Source of the DNA: Streptomyces sp. Q6
Lineage (GTDB): Bacteria > Actinomycetota > Actinomycetes > Streptomycetales > Streptomycetaceae
Length of the DNA: 64,000 nucleotides
Direction of reading: 5' to 3'
Assembly: GCF_036967205.1 (NCBI RefSeq)
Contig: NZ_CP146022.1
Coordinates: forward strand, 6,696,001 to 6,760,000
Position numbers and translations under genes: made by a program. Below, in pieces: positions 1 to 7,077 of this stretch (positions within the stretch are counted from its first letter, which is position 1; each line of letters starts with the position of its first letter). Below the pieces are notes generated by a model. That model worked only from the letters and a program-made list of their open reading frames with translations. It was not told the DNA's origin and made no database searches.

Positions 1-693
1 CCGCAGCCGCTCCAGGGTCGCCACGTGCCGCTCGCGCAGCCGCGCCTCGGCGAGCCGGGCCACCGACGTCACCCACGACAGCGTCGCCGGGTGCATCGTC
101 TCCACCGGACCGCTGACGTCCACGACCCCGAGCAGCCGTCCGTCACGCGGGTCGCAGATCGGCGCGCCCGTGCACGTCCACTGGTGGTGCGACTCCACGA
201 AGTGCTCGGCGGAGAACACCTGGACGGGCCGCCGCGTCACGAGCGGCGTGCCCACCCCGTTCGTCCCGACGACGTCCTCGGCCCAGTGCGCGCCCACCAT
301 GAAGCCGTGCCGGTCGCCCTTGCGCAGCACCGCGGGATGCCCCTCACGCCACAGCAGCCGGCCGTCGGCGTCGCTCACCACCATGATGTGCTGCGCCGCC
401 TCGGCCACCGTCACCAGCGCCTCCCGCAGCACCGGCAGAACAGGCAGCAGCGGCGAGGACCGGCGACGCTCCTCGACCTCGTCGGCGCTGAGCAGCCCGC
501 GCCGCACGTCGCGGTCCGGGGCGACGCCGCCGCGCAGCATCCGGTCCCAGGACTCGCCGATCTCCGGGCGCGGCCTCACCCGGGGGCGGTGCCCGGAGAG
601 CGTCGCGTCACGGACGCCCCTCAGGAGCCGGGACGCGAGCGCCACGTCCATCGCGGAGAGCCGCGTCAGGTCGATCGTCGAGTCCTTGTTCAT
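1..693 (-). CDS. GAF-domain transcriptional regulator (AcoR-like), C-terminus beyond the left edge
   Basis: The reading frame starts at ATG 693-691 behind a GAGGAA ribosome site and stays open to base 1, so 231 codons are visible and the 3' end is missing. The N-terminus carries an RPRPEIGESWDRM segment and then a GAF-type sensor region (about residues 60-215) with the VVGTNGVGT and VVDVSGP signatures seen in AcoR/MimR-type activators. In that family a Fis-type helix-turn-helix follows the GAF domain; it would lie outside the window, so DNA binding is inferred. Such regulators commonly control alcohol or aldehyde oxidation genes, but no target gene is visible here. The 250-bp upstream gap with a GGTTGCAACC palindrome is the likely control region. 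Confidence 0.8.
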   Translation of the reverse strand, partial: MNKDSTIDLTRLSAMDVALASRLLRGVRDATLSGHRPRVRPRPEIGESWDRMLRGGVAPDRDVRRGLLSADEVEERRRSSPLLPVLPVLREALVTVAEAAQHIMVVSDADGRLLWREGHPAVLRKGDRHGFMVGAHWAEDVVGTNGVGTPLVTRRPVQVFSAEHFVESHHQWTCTGAPICDPRDGRLLGVVDVSGPVETMHPATLSWVTSVARLAEARLRERHVATLERLR

Positions 694-772
694 GCCTGAT
701 TCCTCGGTATGCGGGGAGTGACGCCCATCGTGCACCGCCGAGCCGGGGCCAAGGGTGTCCTTGGTAAAAGGA

Positions 773-782
773 GGTTGCAACC
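773..782. promoter_or_regulatory. GGTTGCAACC palindrome upstream of the GAF regulator
   Basis: A perfect 10-bp palindrome is followed directly by a second half-copy (CTGCAACC, 785-792). It lies about 80 bp upstream of the regulator start in a gene-free stretch, which suits an operator. Which protein binds is unknown. Confidence 0.4.
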
Positions 783-873
783 CCCTGCAACCCTGGCGAA
801 CAACCGTACGGCGATTGAAACTGGCAACAACGCGGTCAAGGCCGCGTGCAAGCTCCTCAACGGGGCCTGTAAG

Positions 874-911
874 GCGGGGATGGTGCCGTGTCGGCGCAGC
901 ACCATCCCCGC
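874..911 (-). terminator. Hairpin terminator downstream of aidB
   Basis: A perfect 13-bp inverted repeat (874-886 with 899-911) encloses a 12-nt loop, 35 bp past the aidB stop codon. There is no clear U-tract, as is usual for actinobacterial hairpin terminators. Confidence 0.7.
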
Positions 912-945
912 GCGCAGCCCGTTCCGGAGCCGATGCTCACCGGGT

Positions 946-2583
946 TCACACCACCGGACGGGCCCGTTCCACGATGCCCGCCAGATCCAGGGTGTGCGGC
1001 AGCGTCCCGAACGCCGACCCCCGGTCCGTGCCGAACCGCGACGCGCAGAACGCGTCCGCCACGTCCGCCGGCGCGAACCGCACCAGCAGCGACCCCTGGA
1101 GCACCAGCGCGATCCGTTCCGTGATCCGCCGGGCCCGCGCCTCGACGCCGTCCAGGTCGCCCAGTTCGGTCAGCAGGTCCTTCACCGCCGCGTCCAGGCG
1201 GTGATCGGCGCCGCGCGCCCGGCCGATCTCCCGCAGGAACGCGTCGAAGGCCTCCGGTTCACGCTGGAGCGCCCGCAGCACGTCCAGCGCCTGGACGTTC
1301 CCGGCGCCCTCCCAGATCGAGTTGAGCGGCGACTCGCGCAGCAGCCGCGGCATGCCCGACTCCTCCACGTAGCCGTTGCCGCCCAGGCACTCCAGGGCCT
1401 CGGCCACCACCGGCGTGCACCGCTTCGTCACCCAGTACTTGGCCGCGGGCACGGCGATCCGCAGGAACGCCTCCTCACCCGCGTCGTACGCGGCGGCGAG
1501 CCGCAGCGCCAGCGTCGTCGCGGCCTCCGACTCCAGCGCCAGATCCGCCAGCACATTGCTCATCAGCGGCTTGTCGACGAGGAGTCCGCCGAACGCCGAG
1601 CGGTACCCGCAGTGGTGGATGGCCTGGGCCACCGCCTGCCGCATGAGCGCCGCCGAGCCGAGCACGCAGTCGAGCCGGGTCGCCGCGACCATGTCGACGA
1701 GGGCGCGCACCCCGCGCCCCTCGTCGCCGACCCGCCGCGCCCACGTCCGGTCGAACTCGACCTCGGCCGACGCGTTCGACCGGTTGCCCAGCTTGTCCTT
1801 GAGCCGCTGGATCAGGAAGGTGTTGCGCGTCCCGTCCTCCAGGATCCGCGGCACGAGGAAACAGCTGAGCAGCCCCGCCCCGCCGTCGTCCGCCCGCGCC
1901 AGGACCAGGAACCCGTCGGACATCGGCGCGCTGCAGAACCACTTGTGCCCGGTGAGCGCGTACGCCCCGTCGGCCGCCAGCGGTTCGGCACGGGTCGTGG
2001 TCGCGCGGACGTCGCTGCCACCCTGCTTCTCCGTCATCCCCATGCCGAAGAGGACCCCGGCCTTCTGCGATGCGGGACGCAGCCCGGCGTCGTAGATCGT
2101 GGACGTCAGACGCGGCTCCCACACCTCGGCGAGGTCCGGCTGGGCGCGCAGCGCGGGCACCGCGGCGTACGTCATCGACAGCGGACACAGGTGCCCCGCC
2201 TCCACCTGCGCCCACACCAGGAACGCGGCGGCGCGCCGCAGATGGCCGCCGGGCCGCTTCCACGCCGCCGTCAGACCGGACGTGACGCCCTTGCCGACGA
2301 GCCGGTGCCACGCCGGATGGAAGTCGACCTCGTCGACGCGGTGGCCGTAGCGGTCGTGGGTGCGCAGCTCCGGCGGGTTCGCGTCGGCGAGCCGTCCCCA
2401 CTCCTGGGCCTGGGCGGAACCGGCGGTGCGCCCGAGCAGCGCCAGCTCGTCGCGGGCCTCGTCCAGGAGAGCCGGGTCGAGGTGCCGCTCCACCGCCGCC
2501 ACCAGGACCCGGTCGGCCGTGAAGACGTCGTACCCGCTCAGCGGCGGGGGCTGGTTGGTCACCGTGTGCGTGCTGCCTGCCAT
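946..2583 (-). CDS. aidB: Acyl-CoA dehydrogenase family protein, AidB type
   Basis: The 545-residue protein matches E. coli AidB (541 aa) in length and along the chain: HTVTNQPPPLSGYDVF at the start, ANPPEL, VRFHPAWH-like DFHPAWHRL, GMGMTEKQGGSDVRATTT, LKDKLGNRSNASAEVEF, ECLGGNGYVEESGMPRL and NSIWEGAGNVQALDVLR. These include the flavin-binding TEKQGGSD and the acyl-CoA dehydrogenase C-terminal core. AidB is an FAD protein of the adaptive response to DNA alkylation that also binds DNA; activity as a dehydrogenase is weak in E. coli. The gene appears monocistronic, bounded downstream by a strong hairpin. No ada or alkA neighbour is present, so an alkylation-response role here is inference from family. 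Confidence 0.93.
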   Translation of the reverse strand: MAGSTHTVTNQPPPLSGYDVFTADRVLVAAVERHLDPALLDEARDELALLGRTAGSAQAQEWGRLADANPPELRTHDRYGHRVDEVDFHPAWHRLVGKGVTSGLTAAWKRPGGHLRRAAAFLVWAQVEAGHLCPLSMTYAAVPALRAQPDLAEVWEPRLTSTIYDAGLRPASQKAGVLFGMGMTEKQGGSDVRATTTRAEPLAADGAYALTGHKWFCSAPMSDGFLVLARADDGGAGLLSCFLVPRILEDGTRNTFLIQRLKDKLGNRSNASAEVEFDRTWARRVGDEGRGVRALVDMVAATRLDCVLGSAALMRQAVAQAIHHCGYRSAFGGLLVDKPLMSNVLADLALESEAATTLALRLAAAYDAGEEAFLRIAVPAAKYWVTKRCTPVVAEALECLGGNGYVEESGMPRLLRESPLNSIWEGAGNVQALDVLRALQREPEAFDAFLREIGRARGADHRLDAAVKDLLTELGDLDGVEARARRITERIALVLQGSLLVRFAPADVADAFCASRFGTDRGSAFGTLPHTLDLAGIVERARPVV

Positions 2584-2647
2584 ACCCCGAACCTACCCGC
2601 GTCGAGGGGCGTCGGCCGAGACGGGCCGGCGCCGGTTCCGGTTGCGC

Positions 2648-2866
2648 CGTGCCGACGTCCCGAGGCCGGTCGTCGCGGTACACCGTGTCCAGGTGGCGCT
2701 CGCCCGGGTCGGGGGCGAGCGCCACCGCCGTCGGGCCGCGGCGGCCGTACCGCTCCAGCCTCTGGCCCGCCCCGCTGACCACCGTTCCGGTGGAGCCGCC
2801 GACCAGGACCCCGCGGCGGACGAGCCGGCGGCAGACCCGGAGGATGTCCGCCTCCTCGACGCGGTC
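2648..2866 (-). pseudogene. Remnant of an SbnA-like PLP-dependent 2,3-diaminopropionate synthase (C-terminal fragment)
   Basis: On the minus strand about 73 codons read VEEADILRVCRRLVRRGVLV, then GGSTGTVV, then VALAPDPGERHLDTVYRDD. This matches the C-terminal end of SbnA/cysteine-synthase-like enzymes, where the GGSTGTVV loop contacts the cofactor phosphate and the chain closes with LDTVYxDEW. The other 250 or so residues, including the PLP lysine domain, are absent, and the frame has lost its own stop and runs into aidB. It is a decayed fragment, not a gene. The family normally sits in siderophore or antibiotic clusters that use diaminopropionate, so a deletion has probably removed such a locus here. 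Confidence 0.6.
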
Positions 2867-3077
2867 GGTCCGACGCGGGCATGTCCGGGCGCACCCGCCC
2901 GCCGTTCCACCGTCCCGGGAACTCACCGGAGCGCCGGTGCGAATGCCGCGGCCGATTCCCCTTCGCGGCCGCAGGGTGCCGCGACAAATCAGGCCAACGC
3001 GGACATGACAGATGTTCGTCGCAGGTAGTGGGCCCGGGGGATGGGGGCCGTCCCCGTGTGACGGATACCTTTAGGTC

Positions 3078-4268
3078 GTGCAGCCAGCAAGTGAATCCCC
3101 CGATCGACCGTCGTCCGGCCGTCTCCACCGGGCACGGGTGCTCTACCAGAATGTCTCCAAGCGCAGGACCGCCTGGCTGCTGCTGAAGGACACCGTCAAT
3201 TCGTGCATGGAGTACCGCATCCTGGGCCTCGCGGCCGAGGCGGCGTTCTTCACCCTGCTGTCCGTGCCGCCGCTGCTGCTCTCGCTGGTGGGACTGCTCG
3301 CGTACGTCGACACGTGGACCGGCGCCGACACGATCGCGGGCGTCCGCGACAACATCCTCGAAGCCTCCAGGACCGTCCTCACCGACCAGGGCGTGAAGGA
3401 GATCGCCGAACCGATTCTGGACGACGTCATCAAGGGCGGCCGCCCCGACGTCATCTCCATCGGCTTCCTCATCTCCCTCTGGTCGGGCTCGCGCGCGGTG
3501 TCGACCTTCGTGGACACGGTGACCGTCATGTACGGCCTGGACGGCGTGCGCGGCATCGTGAAGACCCGGCTGCTCGCCTTCCTCCTCTTCCTCGTCGGCC
3601 TGATCGTCGGCTCGATCGCGCTGCCGCTGATGATCGCGGGCCCGGACGCGGTGATCGCCCTCGTCCCCTGGTCGGAGACGCTCGTCCAGGTCCTCTACTG
3701 GCCGGTGGTCCTGGTCCTGTCGGTGGCGTTCCTGACGACGCTCTACCACGTGTCCGTCCCCGTGCGTTCGCCGTGGATCGAGGACGTGCCGGGGGCCCTC
3801 GTGGCCCTGGCGATGTGGATCCCCGGCAGCTTCCTGCTGCGTCTCTACATCACCAACACCATCGAGGGCCCCACGATCTACGGCTCGCTGGCGGCACCGG
3901 TCGCGGTGCTCCTGTGGATCGGTGTCTCCGCGTTCGCGGTCCTGGTCGGCGCGGCCGTGAACGCCGCGATCGACCGGGTCTGGCCGTCCGTCGCCACCGC
4001 CGCGGCGCGCGCCGCGAACGAGCGGGTGCGCACGGCCGCCGCCGCGCAGTACGTGGCGCGCGTGGCGGCCCGCACCAAGGCGCACGGCGGAGGCGACGCG
4101 GACGACGACGAGGACGGCGAGTTCGGCGAGGAGGCGGACGGCCCCGACATGCCGTCCGAGTTCCCCGAGCGCTGGTCCCGGTTCCTGCCCCCGGAGGACG
4201 TGTCGTCGCGCCTGCGCACGCACGTACGCCGGAGCGGGGACACCCAGCACGACGACGAGAGCACCTAG
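3078..4268 (+). CDS. YihY/virulence factor BrkB family integral membrane protein
   Basis: A 396-residue polytopic membrane protein with GTG start. The first 40 residues are polar, then come about six hydrophobic segments, with the family signatures YRILGLAAEAAFFTLLSVPP near residue 50, SRAVSTFVDTVTVMYG, and TIYGSLAAPVAVLLWIGVSAF before the last helix. The C-terminal 100 residues are soluble and end in a highly acidic stretch. The family was once annotated as ribonuclease BN, which is wrong; its transport or envelope function is not established. A ribosome site is not obvious before the GTG, and a TA-rich TACCTTTAGGTC block lies immediately upstream, so the mRNA may be leaderless. Confidence 0.88.
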   Translation: MQPASESPDRPSSGRLHRARVLYQNVSKRRTAWLLLKDTVNSCMEYRILGLAAEAAFFTLLSVPPLLLSLVGLLAYVDTWTGADTIAGVRDNILEASRTVLTDQGVKEIAEPILDDVIKGGRPDVISIGFLISLWSGSRAVSTFVDTVTVMYGLDGVRGIVKTRLLAFLLFLVGLIVGSIALPLMIAGPDAVIALVPWSETLVQVLYWPVVLVLSVAFLTTLYHVSVPVRSPWIEDVPGALVALAMWIPGSFLLRLYITNTIEGPTIYGSLAAPVAVLLWIGVSAFAVLVGAAVNAAIDRVWPSVATAAARAANERVRTAAAAQYVARVAARTKAHGGGDADDDEDGEFGEEADGPDMPSEFPERWSRFLPPEDVSSRLRTHVRRSGDTQHDDEST

Positions 4269-4288
4269 CCGCTCCCTCTTCCCAGCCG

Positions 4289-5167
4289 CTACTTCCAGGC
4301 GCCGTGCGCGGCCGCGTCCGCGGCGAACGCGGCGAACGGCCGGGGCCCGCGCCCCAGGACCCGCCGCACATCGCCCGACAGCGACGCGTTGCGCCCGTCG
4401 AGCAGCGTGCCGAACAGCTCCACCAGGAACGCCACTTCCTCCTCGGGCACACCCAACTCCCCGAGCGCCGCCCCGTAGTCACCCACCGGCACCGCCACAT
4501 ACCTCTTCTCCGTGCCGGTGGCCCGCGCGACCGCGCCGAGCGCCTCGCCCCACGTGAGCAGCTCGGGACCGGTCAGGTCGAGGACCTCGCCCGCGTACCG
4601 CCCCGCCGGATCGCGCAGCACGGCCACCGCGACCTCCGCGATGTCCCGTACGTCGACGAACGGCTCGCGCAGTCCGTCCGCGGCCGCGAACGCCAGCTCG
4701 TCGCCGCGCACCTGCTCCAGGAGCGGGCCCTCGCTGAAGTTCTGCTGGAACCAGGCGCACCGCAGCACCGTCCACGCGGCGCCCGACGCCCGCAGCGCCT
4801 CCTCCGCGGGCAGCGCCTGGTCCTCGCCGCGCGCCGAGAGCAGCACGAGACGCCGCACGCCGAGCTCGACGGCCCGGCGGGACAGCGCCCCGACCGCGTC
4901 CGCCGCGTCCGGCGCCCCGATGTCCGTCGGGTACGCGAGATACGCGCCGTCGGCGCCGCGCAGCGCCGCGTCCCAGGTCGCCGGCTCCGCCCAGTCGAAC
5001 CGCACCGCGCCGGAGCGCGAGGCAGCCCGCACGGTCAGCCCGGCGGCGCGCGCCGCGTCGGCGACCCGGCGCCCGGTCCGCCCGCTCGCGCCGGTCACCA
5101 GCACGGTCGACAGCTCCGAGGCCGCGTTCCGCGTCGTGTTCTTCGCTGTGTTCGTTTTCTCCGTCAT
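4289..5167 (-). CDS. NmrA-like NAD(P)-binding oxidoreductase (atypical SDR)
   Basis: A 292-residue protein starting at ATG 5167 with the Rossmann dinucleotide motif VLVTGASGRTG at residues 22-32. It continues with ELGVRRLVLLSA, WTVLRCAWFQQNF and FVDVRDIAEVAVAVL, the usual pattern of NmrA/ycsF-type atypical short-chain dehydrogenases (QOR2-like). The canonical catalytic YxxxK is not evident, so it could be a redox sensor or a quinone reductase. It is divergent from an AraC-family regulator with only 81 bp between starts, so regulation by that protein is likely. Confidence 0.85.
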   Translation of the reverse strand: MTEKTNTAKNTTRNAASELSTVLVTGASGRTGRRVADAARAAGLTVRAASRSGAVRFDWAEPATWDAALRGADGAYLAYPTDIGAPDAADAVGALSRRAVELGVRRLVLLSARGEDQALPAEEALRASGAAWTVLRCAWFQQNFSEGPLLEQVRGDELAFAAADGLREPFVDVRDIAEVAVAVLRDPAGRYAGEVLDLTGPELLTWGEALGAVARATGTEKRYVAVPVGDYGAALGELGVPEEEVAFLVELFGTLLDGRNASLSGDVRRVLGRGPRPFAAFAADAAAHGAWK

Positions 5168-5248
5168 GCCTCCACTCAACTGCCGCGCGGGGCACGGAAA
5201 CATCGGCGAGCCGCTCACCGCCATACGCGTCCGTCTACGCTGCCCGTC

Positions 5249-6199
5249 ATGGACGTACTCGCAGGGCTTCTGGAAGGGCCGCGGGCGCGCGGGGCCTTCA
5301 TGATCCGGGCCTGTTTCGAGGTCCCGTGGTCCGTGCGCATCGCCGACGAGGCACCGCTCACCGTGATGATCATGGTGGAGGGCGACGCGTGGATCCTGCC
5401 CGCGGACGGCGCCGGGGGCGCCGGGAAGCCGCAGCACATCCGCCCCGGGGACATCGCCGTCGCGCGCGGACCCGACCCGTACGTCTGCTGCGACGACCCG
5501 GCGACCGAGCCGCGCGCCGAGATCGGCCCGGGACAGGTGTGCAGGCCGCTCGGCCCCGCGCACGTCGGCCGGTACAAGGACCTCGGCGTACGGGAGTGGG
5601 GTGAGTCGCCCGACGGCCCCGCGAAGATGCTCATCGGCACCTACCAGATGCGCGGCGAGCTCAGCGGGCGGCTGCTCGACGCGCTGCCCCCGCTGCTCGT
5701 CCTGCCGACCGAGGTCTGGGACTGCCCGCTGACCCCGCTGGTCGCCGACGAGATCGGGCGCGACGAACCGGGCCAGGAGGTCGTCCTCGACCGGCTCCTC
5801 GACCTGCTGCTCATCGCGTCGCTGCGGGCCTGGTTCTCCCGGCCCGAGGCCGACGCGCCCGCCTGGTACCGGGCCCTGGGCGACCCGGTCGTCGGCCGCG
5901 CGCTGCGGCTGATCCAGGACGACCCCGCGCACCCGTGGAGCGTCACCGAACTCGCCGGGCGCGCCGGGATCTCGCGGGCCGCGCTCGCCCGCCGCTTCAC
6001 CGACCTCGTGGGCGAGCCCCCGATGACGTACCTCACCGGCTGGCGGCTCGCGCTCGCCGCCGACCTGCTGCGCGACACGGAGCTCACCGTCGCGTCGATC
6101 GCGCGGCAGATCGGCTACGGCAGCGCGTTCGCCCTGTCCAGCGCCTTCAAGCGGGTGTACGGGATCAGCCCGCAGGACCACCGCACGCGCGCGGCGTAG
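5249..6199 (+). CDS. AraC family transcriptional regulator with N-terminal cupin
   Basis: A 316-residue regulator beginning at ATG 5249. The N-terminal 190 residues form a cupin-like sensor of the AraC 'cupin_6' type (HIRPGDIAVARGPDPY). The C-terminal hundred residues hold two helix-turn-helix units, WSVTELAGRAGISRAALARRF and VASIARQIGYGSAFALSSAFKRVYG, ending SPQDHR. It faces the NmrA-like gene and very likely controls it; the family typically activates in response to small ligands. No signal for autoregulation other than the shared 81-bp gap is visible. Confidence 0.92.
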   Translation: MDVLAGLLEGPRARGAFMIRACFEVPWSVRIADEAPLTVMIMVEGDAWILPADGAGGAGKPQHIRPGDIAVARGPDPYVCCDDPATEPRAEIGPGQVCRPLGPAHVGRYKDLGVREWGESPDGPAKMLIGTYQMRGELSGRLLDALPPLLVLPTEVWDCPLTPLVADEIGRDEPGQEVVLDRLLDLLLIASLRAWFSRPEADAPAWYRALGDPVVGRALRLIQDDPAHPWSVTELAGRAGISRAALARRFTDLVGEPPMTYLTGWRLALAADLLRDTELTVASIARQIGYGSAFALSSAFKRVYGISPQDHRTRAA

Positions 6200-6200
6200 C

Positions 6201-6913
6201 GTGAATCGGGTGAGCGCTGCGGACAGGTACGAGGAGCGGCCCGCGCGGGTGCCGGGCGCCGTCGTGTGGACGCGCACCGTCACCGCCGGTCCGGCGACCG
6301 CGGCCGCCGTGCTGCCCGACGGCTGCATGGACCTGATCTGGAGCGAGGGCCGGCTGTTCGTGGCCGGACCCGACACCCGCGCCCACCCCACGGGGCCCGG
6401 CGACGGCCGCCGCTACGCGGGCATCCGCTTCGCCCCGGGACGGCACCCGGCTACCTCGGCGTCCCGGCCCACGAACTGCGCGACACCCGGGCCGACCTGG
6501 CGGACGTCTGGCGCGGCGGCGAGACCCGCAGGCTGACCGAACGGATCGACACGGCCGCCGATCCCGCGGCCGAACTGGAGGCGCTCGCCGCCCGGCTCGC
6601 CCACGAGGCGGGCCCGCCCGATCCGCTGCTCTCCCACGTCGTCAGGGCGCTCGGCGCGGGCCGCACCGTGACCGAGACCGCCGCGGAGACCGGGCTCGAC
6701 CCGCGCCGTCTGCACCGGCGTTCCCTCGCCGCGTTCGGCTACGGGCCCAAGACGCTGGCCCGGGTCCTGCGTCTCCAGCGGGCCCTGGCGCTGGCGCGCG
6801 GTGGCGTCCCCTTCGCGGACACGGCGGCCCGTGCCGGATACGCGGACCAGGCCCATCTGGCGCGCGAGGTGCGGGACTTGACGGGCGAGACGCTCGGCCG
6901 GCTCCTCGCCTGA
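6201..6913 (+). pseudogene. AraC-type regulator (DUF6597/HTH) with one-base frameshift
   Basis: The start GTG at 6201 lies 2 bp after the previous stop, so the two AraC genes are probably cotranscribed. The first 79 codons ([41 protein letters not shown]) are in one frame and the rest ([21 protein letters not shown], then the HTH part [19 protein letters not shown] and [20 protein letters not shown]) is in another. Restoring one base after the GGG at 6437-6439 joins them into a 237-residue protein of normal family length. Either the gene is inactivated or the sequence has an error; two other G-run deletions in this window favour error. Confidence 0.8.
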
Positions 6914-7077
6914 GATCCGATGCCGGGCCTGACGGGTCCTGAGCGAACCTGTGCGTTTGTGTGCGCAGTATTGCGATCCCGTGGCGGCGCCCCGGAAGAT
7001 CTGGTGTCGATGCGCTTCGATGAGCAGGGTGAGAGCGAAACGATCACCAGGACTTCCCTGAGGACCCGAGGAGCACC

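Noticed and set aside
709-2778. A 689-codon plus-strand frame over aidB
   Set aside because: It is an antisense shadow of aidB caused by GC-rich third positions; it has no recognisable domain.
3203-6199. A 998-codon open frame on the plus strand
   Set aside because: Its first two thirds are an Arg/Gly/Pro-rich shadow of the YihY and NmrA-like genes; only the last 316 codons are the AraC regulator.
6914-7077. LacI-type operator in front of the exo-lyase gene
   Set aside because: GAGCGAAACGATC is only loosely palindromic and not better than chance.
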